Source of the DNA: Leucocoprinus leucothites
Taxonomy: Eukaryota; Basidiomycota; Agaricomycetes; Agaricales; Agaricaceae
Length of the DNA: 25,647 nucleotides
Assembly: GCA_013368445.1 (NCBI GenBank)
Contig: JAACJO010000081.1
Location: 1 to 25,647, forward strand
Direction: 5' to 3'
Shown: piece by piece, positions 1 through 12,740 of the stretch
Position numbering within the stretch: the first letter of the stretch is position 1
Layout: each line of letters opens with the position of its first letter
The notes under the pieces: model-generated
What the model was told of the DNA's origin: nothing
Seen by the model: only the letters and a program-made list of their open reading frames with translations
Database searches by the model: none
Translations under genes and position numbers: made by a program

Positions 1-382
1 GCGTCTGTCTGGGTATGTCATTCCTCCTCCTCCATGAGCTTAGTTTGAAGCTTTGGGCTAATTGTCTTGTTTTCTATAGCCTATTATACCCGCTGGTCAC
101 CCACAAGCTTTCATCTATACCACTGCTGAGAGAGCCGCTGATATGATCAAGGAAAGATGGAATCAGAGGAGGTTGCTGAGCATCGACACGGTCATTGAGT
201 TATATCGGAGGCTGAGCTTCAGTGCCAATAAGATCGTTATCGGGCTTGTGTGTGTTGTAGTTCCTTTATTCCTTTTCCGTCTTCCTTTCTTGGCTTTTGT
301 TCGCCAAAGCAAAGTTACTTTGCACTCTTTGGTAAAAACGCGCAGTGCTCGTGCCGTGTCAATTTCTCGTAAGACTTCATAG
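1..382 (+). CDS. GMC oxidoreductase copy 1, 3' end only (last two exons)
   Basis: Partial gene cut by the window start. Positions 1-12 encode the end of the penultimate exon (ASVW), 13-79 are a GT-AG intron and 80-382 are the last exon, ending in TAG. The exon reads PIIPAGHPQAF, the region holding the second active-site residue of GMC flavoenzymes (the His of GHPQ), followed by the usual AERAADMI helix. A C-terminal extension follows with a hydrophobic segment (KIVIGLVCVVVPLFLF) and a basic tail. It closely matches the end of the complete gene at 1679-4065, so the two are tandem duplicates. The copies differ mostly in and around the membrane segment (79 versus 78 residues after the shared Met) and are nearly identical in the tail. 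Whether the missing 5' part is intact cannot be seen. Confidence 0.9.
299..347 (+). repeat. 49-nt block identical in both GMC copies, with an inverted repeat
   Basis: These 49 bases are identical to 3982-4030 in the second GMC gene, although neighbouring codons have diverged. Apart from one mismatch the match runs on for 21 more bases. Inside it (304-332 here, 3987-4015 in copy 2) lie the arms CCAAAG/CTTTGG and, nested within them, CAAAG-TTA-CTTTG, with an unpaired CACT. An RNA hairpin could form just before the stop codon. It encodes the basic tail after the membrane segment. Confidence 0.75.
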
Positions 383-635
383 TTTTATCATTTCTCTTCC
401 TCTGCCAACTATAAACAGACTTTCGATTAGTGACTGCCCCAGTGGTTTGTAGAAACCTTGTAATATTCAGGTTGTTGCTGGTTAGTTAGTTTGCTGTAAT
501 TATGTAGTCCGGTGGTCTAAAGTAATAGATATTTATGGAAGATTTTATGACGCAGAGGATTAACTAGTCAGCCAACATGGTACAAATCCAACAAGAATAT
601 TTTGTTATATTAACTTGGTTCGCAGCTTCAATATC
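383..635 (+). repeat. Duplicated 3' flank of the GMC genes, copy 1
   Basis: Sequence after the copy 1 stop aligns by eye, with substitutions and small indels, to about 4066-4290 after the copy 2 stop. Shared landmarks include TTTGCTGTAATTATGTA, a GGATT..ACTA.TCAGC block and TTGGTTCG/CTGGTTCG. The duplication unit therefore includes the 3' UTR. Recognisable similarity ends near 635 here and 4290 in copy 2. The boundaries are approximate. Confidence 0.7.
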
Positions 636-1678
636 GAAGAATCGCAATATCTAAGGCCCCTAACTTGCACAGTGACTCTGAGGGGTGGAGCTTACACCGG
701 CAAAAATAGAAAACAAGTACGTACACAATATGACCTGCCAATGGGTTGAAGCAAGGTCAAAGCCGTGAACCCTACCACGGCCTCTAGTGAAATGGGCGCT
801 ATCTTCATAACGTAAGACCTGGGCGGCCGTGAGTTTGCCGGCAGATAATGGCACTTGGCAACAGCGTCCTGCCGCAGATGGCATGCCGAACGTCAACCGG
901 GTAAGTATGGTAGGTAGTTATGCCAGTCTGTGAAACTGTCAATGGGTTAATCGAAAGAAGCCCTCATGCCGACAGCTTGCATTGCATTCTGAAGCTGTCA
1001 AGGCACAGAAATATTTCGGAACACGTTGTCACCGACTCGAGTATGTTTGTTTCCGGGACTTTTGTCCTAAAAAGGTGCGATAGCTGTTGTGGCTGTTGTG
1101 GTTTTGTTGCGACCCTATTTTTATCATTCAAGCTCAATCCCTGAACCATCCACGCCTCGTCGCAAGAAGAACGCTACCCACCCCAATTTCATCCCAAGCT
1201 TTGGGATAGAGTTATCCTCACAGCTATTGATGGACCTCAGAAGACCCATGTATGCTTTATGGCTGGTTGAAATTTCACTTCAGTGGAGTAGTTCCATAAC
1301 GAGATGTTGCGATTCTAACCTGGGGGAATTAGAGGGCTGTTGACCGATTTCTTTCAAGAGCGAGGGTCACATAAAGATCCGATACTCCGATTGAGACTAA
1401 TTTGGTAGGCTCGAAGACACTTCCTCCGTTATGTTGTTGATTTCGAATCTAGGTTCGATTGTCTAACCACCACGGACGGTCACCGTATCCGACACCCACG
1501 TTCTTCGTTCAGCTTGTCAAACATATCGGGCTGCGCTCATTTCAGGTTCCTGTTATCCCGCAACAACAGAATCAACTGAAATCAGATGCGGTGCTGCTCT
1601 CCCGCAACAGTATAAAACCTCAATGGGTACTCCACGGTGTCAGCACCAAACTCAGTTCTCCTCAGGTTTTGGGTCAGG
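636..1678 (+). promoter_or_regulatory. Intergenic region and promoter of GMC copy 2
   Basis: About 1 kb with no convincing gene: the open frames are short, overlap on both strands and show no recognisable motif. A TATA box (TATAAAA) lies at 1611-1617, 68 bp before the GMC start codon, which fits an inducible secreted enzyme. The 740-900 stretch is more GC-rich than its surroundings and includes the palindrome GGCATGCC near 880; it might be an upstream regulatory block. No tRNA-like fold was found. Confidence 0.55.
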
Positions 1679-4065
<2,387 letters not shown>

Positions 4066-4290
4066 TTTCATCATCTTCCTTTACCGGCCTATAAATACTA
4101 GTAGTTGCTTCAGTCGTTCGCACGTTGTTGGAGTTAGTTGGTTTGCTGTAATTATGTATTCCAGTGGTTTAAATTAATATATATATATATATGGAATATT
4201 TCATGATGCAAAGGATTCACTAATCAGCACACAAGGCACGAATCCGACGGGATTTGTTACATTGACCTGGTTCGTAGTTTCGAATACTAG
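4066..4290 (+). repeat. Duplicated 3' flank of the GMC genes, copy 2
   Basis: Counterpart of 383-635. It holds an (AT)8 run at 4177-4192 where copy 1 has only a short AT-rich non-repeat (TAGATATTTATGG), so the microsatellite probably expanded after the duplication. Confidence 0.7.
4177..4192. repeat. (AT)8 microsatellite
   Basis: Eight uninterrupted AT units in the 3' flank of GMC copy 2; they are absent at the equivalent place in copy 1. Confidence 0.9.
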
Positions 4291-5077
4291 ATCAATGGGG
4301 GGTTGCACTCCTCTTTAAGCAAGTTTGAGGTTCAATTGACTTCCAGTAATATGAATTCCAATCGTAGCACATAGCCAAATTGCTCTCGTGCTTGTTCGAC
4401 TCGTAATAAGCCTACACGATCTAGTTGACCTTGCGTACCTAGTGGGAAGGACTCCGTTCATTTGTAGCGGAAGAATTGTTATATTTTAGGTGCTTCGGGA
4501 TGAATGGCTAAATAATTAACCCAAGCACCGATACTTCACTTCCCATCTGCATCATATAAATTCTACTAACAGCAGATTGGAGTTTCACAACAGTACCTAC
4601 CCGGCATCCCGTGTATTCAAATTTCGGACGACTTCAAGTGATATCCGCGCGCCATCTGAGTGACTATGGGCATTGATTCACGTCTGCGTTGTATTCTTAC
4701 AATTCCAACATTATAGCCAGTACATATGGGTATGTAATCTACTAGATTCTCGACATTGGTATACAGAAGCCAAACATCGAGAGGCCCGGTAAAGGGCAAA
4801 CATTCGCCGGTGTTACCACCAGCAAACGACAGGCAAAAGAGCCAGGACAGACGAAACGATAGTACGTCTAGCATTACAGCGAAGGCGAGGCTGTGATGAG
4901 GAGTGGGTGTGAAATGGGTGGTGTTGGTTAGATGGGAGAAATGCGTCAAGTATGAAGGTGCGTGTATGGAGGTCGAGGTGGTAAGCAGAAGGTAATAGGT
5001 CCCGAGTATACAAAGCAGTTGATATGTCCAAGCAGGCTGATCCAGCGAGATGACGAATTACCAGACTCTCATCTCAC
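4291..5077. other. Intergenic space between convergent genes
   Basis: About 790 bp between the GMC 3' flank (plus) and the stop codon of the minus-strand gene at 5078. Open frames here are short, have no recognisable motif and lie in the expected 3' UTRs. I see no gene, tRNA or transposon signature. Confidence 0.5.
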
Positions 5078-6150
5078 TCACGGCATCCCCCTCCCCGCCA
5101 AAAGCCTCTCTCTCGCTAATCGCATCGTCTCCCTCAACTCTGGACTCTCCCACGCATTCTCATCCTCCCTCATAATACCTCTCGTAACAGAATCAGCAGA
5201 AAAAGCTTTCGTATGTGTTCGTCTCGGTGTTGACGTGAGTAAAGGGTGACTTGAGTTATTACTTGCTTCGTAAAAGTGAGTTTGGGCACGAGATCGTTTC
5301 GTTCCGCGACGGAGGGAACCTGTCCTTCCGATTGATGATGATGATGTACGGTTATCTTCTTCCTCTTCCCAGACGCCACTGCCGTCGTCGAATTCGTCTT
5401 CTTTGGCGTCGCTCAGAACTACGATCTCTCGACTCAATGCTCGTTTTCCTTCTTCGATTAGCTGCGAGAGTTTGTCTTGGATCCAGTCCATCTGAAGGTT
5501 CATTAGCGTCGGCCATAGAGGGAGGATTGTGGATTCTGTGGCGTACCTGATCATCACCACCATCTTCCTCTCCTCGTCCAAAATTAAATTCTGGTGGCTG
5601 TACGTGGGTAGTACTGGGTCGGCACGTCCAGGACTCGGAGCAGTTTGAGGTCGTGCAAGACGAGGTCTTCCGTGTTCGCCGTATACCTACGCTGAACAGC
5701 CTTTCTCCGGGGTGTAGTAGCGGAGGCGGAGCAGAAGGAGGGGTGACATGTTCGGCGGGAGGGGAAGGATAAGATACAGGTGTCCATTCACGTTCTTGAT
5801 ACGGCGGTGGAGGTGGGAATTGTTGGGCTGATCCATTCTCGGAATCAGGACTGGCGGGATCAGCCGTTTCGATGGCGTGAGGATCTTTTCCACGACCTCG
5901 CCAGCTTGAAATAGAACGCATGGCATTAGGTCTGAGGTGTCTATATTTGAGAGAGAGATTGATTGATTGGTACTTACAGTCGGTAAACGGTGAGGCCGAC
6001 TGCCGTTCCGATGAGGGCAGCGTTGACGGCTGTTGAGACGATGGAACCTGCGAGACCACGGCGTTTCTTGGAGGGAGGGGGGAGCTCTATGTGGAAGAGG
6101 AGGAAGATGCGTTCGATGAGTATGGTTGTTCGGGGAAGGACGAGGAGCAT
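5078..6150 (-). CDS. Conserved-looking single-pass membrane protein of unknown function
   Basis: Function not recognised. Three exons on the minus strand (6150-5978, 5904-5547, 5491-5078) give 314 residues in frame. The N-terminus MLLVLPRTTILIERIFLLFH is followed by a basic patch (PPSKKRRG) and a hydrophobic segment (GSIVSTAVNAALIGTAVGLTVY, about residues 36-57). A long proline-rich, probably disordered part follows (PPPPPYQEREW). The C-terminal third starts MDWIQDKLSQLIEEGKRAL, a likely amphipathic helix, then an acidic stretch (DAKEDEFDDG, WEEEED), and the protein ends in a charged helix (SPELRETMRLARERLLAG). The start was chosen because it precedes the membrane segment in frame. Oddity: at about 5690-5595 the chosen frame gives an unusual Cys/Ser/Thr-rich stretch while another frame reads TEDLVLHDLKLLRVLDVP, so a compensating pair of indels is possible. 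Location could be ER, mitochondrial or other membrane. Confidence 0.7.
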
Positions 6151-6287
6151 GATGAGTGAATGGTTGGAATGAAAGTGTTGAGGAAGTGAATATCAAATCC
6201 ACTGAGATGGGCCCGAGGGCGAAAGAAAGAAAGGTGAAGAAGTAATCAAGTGATAGTGAGAGAACGAAAAGATATGAGGCTGAGATA

Positions 6288-6818
6288 TCAGCCTGCGGAA
6301 GGATTTAAAGGCACAAGTTCAACCAACACGTGTGGTGAGCATGGACTCTGGAGAGCATGGAGAGCACCTGCGGCGCGAGGCAAACAGCGTCATGAAACAC
6401 GAAAAAGAAAAAAACCCTACAACCCCAAGATGAGGCACACACACACACACCTTCTTCATACATGGATGGTACGTTTACAATTTCTGCAGTGTGTTTGAGT
6501 GGTGGATCAAGATATCCACGAGTAGAGACCAGGGTCGTCGTCGATTGAGTAGTGGTTTCTGCAAATGCTGGCTCCCAACCACGTTTCAAGCTTTTCGTCG
6601 GCCTTAAGACGAGGAGGAAGAGAAAGAGGGTGTAGGTGAGCTTGCTAATCGGTCCCCCATGCTGGACTCTTCTTCTATGACAGGTCCCGGCTCGGAGTTC
6701 CAAGTTCGCCGGGGGGTAGAGATGCAGGTTGAGGAGAAGAGGAGGAATATGTTGAGGAAAAGGGATTTGGGAGACCGGGGACGGAGAAACTAAAGTAAAG
6801 GGGAAGGAGACGATTCAT
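6288..6818 (-). CDS. Possible small gene of unknown function, frame disturbed
   Basis: Tentative. Read from an ATG at 6818 on the minus strand, a Ser/Pro-rich N-terminus (PFSSTYSSSSPQPASLPPGE) is followed in other frames by EEESSMGDRLASSPTPSFSS, LKADEKLETWLGASICRN with HYSIDDDPGLYS, and GYLDPPLKHTAEIVNVPSMY. The segments lie in order and could be joined by about three one-base indels, a defect seen elsewhere in this window. A GT donor at 6450 and an AG acceptor at 6368 bound an 83-bp intron that holds the CA repeat. The last exon would read ALHALQSPCSPHVLVELVPL and end at TGA (6288-6290). The total would be about 150 residues. It lies 137 bp upstream of the unknown membrane-protein gene, in the same orientation. 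It could instead be untranslated sequence that happens to read well. Confidence 0.4.
6436..6450. repeat. (CA)n microsatellite
   Basis: Seven and a half CA units. On the minus strand they form the start of the putative intron of the small gene (GTGTGTGT), so the repeat may contain the splice donor. Confidence 0.9.
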
Positions 6819-7184
6819 TATTATTGGAGAGCTGTAGCTGGATGGTGGCGAGAGCGCATGGCCTCATTTCTAGAGTGGCATAACATATCCAAACATACCA
6901 TCGCGCGTTGTTTGCGTGTTGTTTGGTTATCAGCACAGGGATGTCAGTTAGATGCTATGATAGTAATCGGGTTAATGAGTTGCGATTTGAAGTGCACGGC
7001 CGGATGAGTGCCTTTTGGTCTCTCCGGGTTTACGCTCACGTGGAGTGTGTGCTCTGTCAAATAGATGACACTCCCATTCAAATCAGTGTGTGGTCATTCG
7101 TATCGTCGTTAGTAATCCACTTCCAAAGACTAGATATAATCCACAAGTTCCCACTAACCGATCCAAGGAATTATCTTAATCATC
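6819..7184. promoter_or_regulatory. Divergent intergenic region before the GST gene
   Basis: About 370 bp between the putative minus-strand small gene and the plus-strand GST start. There is an ATTGG (inverted CCAAT) near 6822-6826. No clear TATA box or other feature was recognised. Confidence 0.4.
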
Positions 7185-7995
7185 ATGGTCTTACAACTCT
7201 ACGGCTTTTTCGGTTCTACCTGCACAAAACGAGTCGCCATCGTGCTTCACGAGAAAAAAATCCCCTTCCAGTTCCACAACGTCGATCTCGCAAAGGGCGA
7301 GCAGAAAACTGGCTGAGTTTAAAGCGAAGCAGCCATTCGGACAGGTTCCTTACATCGTAAGCATTCAAATAGTTGTTTGTGATAGAGGTGTGTTGAACTG
7401 GGTATGCGATAAAGGACGACGAAGGCTTCACTATATTCGAGAGTCGTGCCATCGCTCGTTACTTGGGACGACAAGGATACCCAATCCCCAAACAAAGCTT
7501 ATCCTCAAGACCTGAAGAAACGTGCAGTCTTTGAACAAGCAGCTTCAGTCGAGCAATCAAACTTTGACTATATTGCTGCACCCCTTGTCTATGAGGTTCT
7601 CATCAAGAAGTAAGTCAACATCCCCAGTTCTCAACTATCATCACTCAAATTAGTTGTCGTCAGACGCTATGGCTTAGAAACTGGACACTGCAAAGGTCGC
7701 TGAGCTTACGGGCCGCTTAACTCAAAAGTTGGACGTCTATGAGCGGATCCTGTCCAGCAGAAATACCTCGCTGGTGATGTATGTCCCTTTCACTAGTATA
7801 ATTTGATGTTTTAGCTAATCCCGACTTCAGGAGCTCACTTTAGCCGATCTGTTCCATCTTCCCTATGGAGCTCTCCTGCCCGTTGCTGGTGTCTACCTCA
7901 TCCAAGAACGTCCAAACGTTGCGAGGTGGTTCAACGAGCTTTCCAGCCGTCCAAGCTGGCAGGCTGTCAAAGACAAAGTAGAGAGTGTCGCTTAG
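7185..7995 (+). CDS. Glutathione S-transferase (phi/fungal type), frame broken by several indels
   Basis: Cytosolic enzyme that conjugates glutathione to electrophiles. Exons are about 7185-7356, 7415-7609, 7664-7778 and 7831-7995; the corrected product would be about 214 residues, normal for the family. The N-terminal thioredoxin-like domain reads MVLQLYGFFGSTCTKRVAIV, VDLAKGEQKT, AEFKAKQPFGQVPYI and DEGFTIFESRAIARYL, the last being the glutathione-binding ES-R motif. The helical C-terminal domain reads YPQDLKKRAVFEQAASVEQS, ELTLADLFHLPYGALLPVAG and RPSWQAVKDKVESVA. Four one-base indels break the frame: extra bases near 7311, 7461-7475 and 7683, and one missing base near 7756. Apart from these the residues look conserved, so sequencing error is as likely as a pseudogene. 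The gene converges on the Sin1 gene, 105 bp from its stop. Confidence 0.8.
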
Positions 7996-8100
7996 GATAA
8001 GACAATGTATTAATGAATCTGTGAGAAAAACCATCATAATACAATAGCCTTTTTCGCCATACACCATATCATACAACCTGCCTCGACCTCCTAGACTTAT

Positions 8101-11072
8101 TCACAGTCCAGACCTCTCCAACGAACTCTTCAAACCCCTAATTGTCGCCACGATCTCCGATGCCATCTTTGGATTCTCAGCTTCGAAATCATACCGCTTC
8201 GTCGTACCACCACCACGCGTAAGAACAATTTTGAATGTAGATGAGGATTTGGATGATTGTTGACAATCTGCGATGGTTTTGATGTGATAAGAGGACGTTC
8301 GGCCGCTGTCGAACACGTTTTTGGCTTTGTTGCTCGAAGGCATGATCTGATGTAAAGAGTGAATATATTGGGAGGGCACGGTAGAAGGGAAAGACGTACG
8401 TGGACCCATTCGCCATCGACGGCGAGTGTTCGGGGTTTGGCGAGCGACGAGCATGGGCATCTTGCGGTATATTGTATATTTCTGTACAAGGATTAAGTAC
8501 AGTTGTCAACAACAAGTGAGCGTAGTCTCACCTTGTACGCCGCAGTATAATCGAGAGGCGTTGTATACTGTATCTCCGGCGTATCCGAGTGCTTGAATAT
8601 CGACGCTAACAAAGAGTATAAGTCAAAACAAAGTGGCTGCATAAACAAAAACCCAACCATTAGGATCCGTAGTCCTGCCAACACCTTCACAATATCCCCT
8701 CTAGTGTAGGCAAAGCACTCCGTTTAACCAACAACAACTCCCTCTTTCCTTGCAAACTCGCAACAGTACGATCAAGGGAATTAAAATACTCCTATCAGCC
8801 AAAAGCAACGCATATTCTTTAGGATTGGGCAGCTTTCGACGACGACAGACCATCTCTAGTGCTTCTTGCATATACATCCCCGCAGACCTAGGTAGCACAA
8901 GATTTAGCCAATTAGTAAACCGAACAATGGGCATCTTACACGGGAATAGTTGTGGAAATGTGCCCAGCATCAGCCATATCAACACGAACACGTAAAAAGA
9001 TTTGTGGACCATGACTAGTCGATGGGCCGATAGAAGTCGAAATTGGCGCCGATGCCCCATTCCAGCTCATGGTGAGGAGGCTGGGCGCACCAACGGCGGA
9101 GGGTGCGACTTGGTTTGGTACGGCGAGCTTATCGGCCTGTTTTCTTGACGGTTTTGATGGGTCGTTGGATTTTGGTTTCGATTTCTCGGTTTTGTTTGAC
9201 TGAAATGTAATGATTAGGTACTAAGTGGGCAGTGTTGAGAGGGTTGACGTACTTTGAGCAGGTGTAGCTTCGAGGATCGCGTAGGCGTCTGCATTGAATT
9301 TGACGATCTTGCCCAGTCGATCGGGAGCTGGATAGTCCCAGTTCAATACTCATGAAGACAAAAGCAGAATGGAAAGATCAACGCACGAGGGAAATCATCA
9401 TCCACTTCTCCATCATCTTCAGCAAGTCTTAGTATCCATCCACAAGCGGATATCCGGTCCTCCCATTTAGGATCAGAAGGTCCACTCAGCCCTTCATCCA
9501 ACTTTGGTAACCACCCTTCCTCCCAGAACGTCCACAAAGCAAAAATAACCTCTTCGACAGTAGCATCCCTCGATATCGTAAGATCCATAGGTTTCCCAGC
9601 GGGACGTTTTGCATGGGGGAAGTAGACCGAAACGGTGGTGGATGCTGGTGCACTTCGTCCAGAAACAGATGCATAGGTTTCCGTGAATGGGTTGGATGAT
9701 TTCCCCCCATTGAGCATTCCGGATAAAGCGGATTGTTGAGGTTTGATAGGAAGGACTTTTTTGCGCGCGAAGAGGTTGTCGGGAGCGAGTGGTGAGGATT
9801 GTTTAGTAGATCCACCGCTGGCGGAGCGGTTCCGGAGAGCGGTGGGGCTGATGGCTTTGCCTGTAGTGTCCTCGACGCTTACAGCTGGTGTCAACATTTC
9901 AAAGTTTTTGTCAACTGAGAGTGAATCCTTGCGAGGTTGGGGGATGACATGACCGGTTTCGGAGACGGGGCTTAGGCGGGTTCGGAGGCGGGTATTGGCG
10001 TTGTAGGATATGGGTGCAGAGGAAGCGGATATAGAGTTGGTGCCTGCTGAGAGGACAGAGATGTCATCAGAGAGATCGGAGGTCATGGTCGTCCGAGTGG
10101 CTGCAAAGTCACTTTTTGGAAGAGAGGGTTAGGATATTAAGCCAGACAAGGTGAAGTGAGACTCACGGATCGAATTCATATACCTCGTCTACGACATCTC
10201 GTGTTCTACTTGGCCCGAAATCGCTGTCTTCTGAAGACTCATCACTTGACTGAGGTTGTGCCTCGTCTTCAGAGGAAGAAAAGCTGCGAATTTGAGGAAC
10301 GGGTGCTGGTACGGCCAGCGCGCCATTGGGTCCACGATTAGCAGCCATACGGGCTCTACGTCTTCTCTCCATTTCAGCGGCGCCCTTGAATTTGGGCACG
10401 AATTGTACCACCTTTTGAACGGGCGCTTCCTCTACTGTGGATGGGCCCTCAATTGTAACCTCGGGCCTTGGCGATGAACCCTCAGAAGCAGTCATTGCAG
10501 GAGGAGCTGTGAGAGAATGAGTTGGTGGTGGTGGTGGTGGAAGCGGTCCATCTGGTACTTTAGGCCAATCTGCGGCATTGACAGCTGCAATGTCTTTGGT
10601 GGTAATAGATGAGAGTGAAGAAGTGTCTTGAGCAAGTGTAGAAGTCGATATATGGTGCCGTAGAGCGGCTTGGGGGACCTCTGGTTTGATTTGGATGCAC
10701 GCTTGGAGGTTGAAGCTCTCTTTCCGTGACACGGAGTCCTAGACCGCCTGATTTGCCTGCCATGATGGTTTGGGTATATTTCAACTTGGCACCTGGGAAA
10801 GCCAGAGGGGCGTTCTGATTCGTCGTCGCTGATTTGGGGGCTCTGAGGCATGTTGAGCTCTGGCCATCTGTCAGAGTCTGCGAGAGTTGCATGGGTGATG
10901 TAGGGGTTGGAGGTGTAGGAGGGGTCAAGGCGATGATTCTGGAGCCGTATAAGTCCTCGACCTCTCGAAGATACGACAAGCGGATGTTGTGTATCAAGTA
11001 ACTGGAGAAAGTAGTTAGTATATGTTATATAACGGTATAGAATACTTGCTCGGTGTCGCTTATGATGGACAT
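8101..11072 (-). CDS. SIN1: TORC2 subunit Sin1/AVO1
   Basis: Scaffold subunit of TOR complex 2, which recruits AGC kinases at the plasma membrane. Nine exons on the minus strand: 11072-11046, 11001-10167, 10111-9387, 9327-9253, 9199-8940, 8887-8658, 8605-8532, 8481-8400, 8346-8101; about 849 residues once corrected. In order: N-terminal YLIHNIRLSYLREVEDLYGS and LKYTQTIMAGKSGGLGLR; VVQFVPKFKGAAEMERRRRA; the CRIM domain (ATVEEVIFALWTFWEEGW to AEDDGEVDDDFP); a Ras-binding-like domain (YMQEALEMVCRRRKLPNPKE); and the C-terminal PH domain (VFDSGRTSSYHIKTIADCQQ, KRYDFEAENPKMASEIVATI). One-base indels are inferred near 10925, 10810, 10680-10745, 9133, 8773, 8695 and 8433. Exon 1 (MSIISDTEQ) joins exon 2 one base out of phase across a 44-bp intron, so the exact start is uncertain. 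All domains are conserved, hence a real gene. Confidence 0.88.
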
Positions 11073-11399
11073 AGCTGGTACATTACAGAACAAGGGGCAG
11101 TGGTCGGTCCAATATCATTTCCCGATCATGGGAACATCTTCCTCCTTTTGGCCTCTACTTGCACTTGGTCCTTGTTAAAACAGCACCACCACCGAGAACG
11201 AACAGACTACTTGAATACTTGGAATTCTAAGCTTTACGTATCACAACCCGACTCTGCTTTGAATTGTGCCATCATCTCGAGCGCAGATGTGAACTGGAAT
11301 TCTGTTTTGGTCATATGCCAGGGCTTCAATTGGTCACCCGTTACTGGCAGAACTTGGCTAGCCCTGCCGTCGGAACTTCCTTTATTACAAACCAACAGC
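11073..11399. promoter_or_regulatory. Divergent promoter of Sin1 and transaldolase
   Basis: Shared 327-bp space between the start codons of the minus-strand Sin1 gene and the plus-strand transaldolase gene. No clear TATA box or palindromic operator was recognised. The 5' UTRs of both genes must lie here. Confidence 0.6.
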
Positions 11400-12667
11400 A
11401 TGGCAACCTCTCTTCTGCAACAGCTGCGCTCTCTTGTCGTCGTCGATGTGGACTGCATGGATCCGGATGTGGCAAAGAGGCATACTACCCAGGAAGAACA
11501 ATTCCATGATATGACTTCTAATCAAGCGCTCGTCTTGACAGAAACTATTAAGCCAGAGAATGAAGGTCTTATTAAAGAGGCGATTGGTTATGTGCAGAGC
11601 AAGAACTTGGATCAGGACCCGGATACTTTCAAGATGGATGTTTTGGATACCATTGTATGTGTGCTCGTTGCCATAGATAGTATCGTTTCGATGACCTTCG
11701 ATTTATTGGTGTTTAGACTGTATTGCTCGGAAAGCGAGTCTTACCCTACCTCAAAGGAAGCGTGCATGCACAAACGTCACCTTCGGTTGCGTATGACACT
11801 GAAAAGACTATTGCACATGCAAAGAAGCTGGTCGCTCTTTTTGCCGAGCACGGAATTCCCAAGTACGCTCCAGACTAGTATTTACTTCGGATATGTTTTA
11901 CTGATTCTTATAGGGAACGCGTCTGTATCAAGATACCTTCGACCCCAGAGTCCATTCTAGCTTGTCAATATCTACAGAAAATCGGCATTCAAACCTTGGC
12001 TACGACTTTGTTTTCACTTCCCCAAGCTTTGGCTGCTTCGCAAGCGGGATGCAAATACGTTGCTCCATACTTCAATGGTATTATTCCCCAACATTGTATT
12101 GTTGTGAGTATGTTGCTGAACAAGAGGGATAGAGCTCCGCGTGCACTTTCAAAAGTCAACGTGGAAGGAGTATGCCAATCCTGCGACCGAACATCCATGA
12201 GTCAAGTGATACTCTCGATTGTTGCGGCGTTCCGGGAAATCAAATCTAGTACTTTAGCTTTACCTGCAAGGTGCGTTGAGTGTTTGGTTCCACGTTTGCA
12301 ATGACTGATTTGGCTGTAGTATTGTTACTCCAAATGAAGTGGTTGCTCTGGCGTCGTTTCAACCCCACCATATTACAATCTCCGGTGGTGTTTTGGACCA
12401 GCTTGCAGCTCTGCCTGCGATTCGGGAGATCGAACCTACACCATGTACAACAGACATCGCATCTTTCTTAGGTATGAGCTGTATCATCTGGATTAATACC
12501 TGATATAATGGGTGGCTACAGGAAAAAACTATTTAGCTGACGGAGGTCAACTCCTTCGCGAGGCGATTACGACGGATGTAGAGACACAAAGGAAAGTAAC
12601 AGATGCGCTTGCGATCTTTGACGACTGTGAAAGAAAGACGAAAGAGTTCCTTGATACCGTACTTTGA
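11400..12667 (+). CDS. Transaldolase
   Basis: Cytosolic pentose-phosphate enzyme moving a dihydroxyacetone unit between sugar phosphates through a lysine Schiff base. Exons: 11400-11654, 11717-11862, 11914-12077, 12133-12270, 12320-12471, 12522-12667; 333 residues once corrected. Recognisable stretches are SLVVVDVDCMDPDVAKRHTT, VLLGKRVLPYLKGSVHAQTS, the Schiff-base region ERVCIKIPST (the Lys of CIKIP is the expected nucleophile), LATTLFSLPQALAASQAGCK with YVAPYFNELRVHF, and HHITISGGVLDQLAALPAI. The N-terminus MATSLLQQLRSL is normal for this fungal type. One base is missing near 12196 (EHP then MSQVILSIVAAF), probably a C lost from a CCC run. The gene converges on PUP1 with only 73 bp between stops. 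Transaldolase is preferred over fructose-6-phosphate aldolase because of its length. Confidence 0.9.
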
Positions 12668-12740
12668 GTGCAGCGAAGGTTTTCATTATTGTTACAACTG
12701 GAAATTACAGATAGGTATGCAATGCAAGAGACGGCCAGTT

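Noticed and set aside
920..1343. Short overlapping frames on both strands upstream of GMC copy 2
   Set aside because: No motifs, no supporting splice structure, and the position fits a promoter.
1441..1470. GGTTCGATTGT resembling a tRNA B box
   Set aside because: No pairing T-arm, no A box at the right distance and no acceptor stem. A similar GGTTCAATTGA near 4330 fails for the same reasons.
4617..5031. Minus-strand frames downstream of the unknown membrane-protein gene
   Set aside because: They lie in the expected 3' UTR, have a weak composition and no motif.
10522..10540. GGT-rich tandem run as a microsatellite
   Set aside because: It encodes the polyproline stretch of Sin1 (PPPPPP) on the minus strand, so coding sequence explains it.
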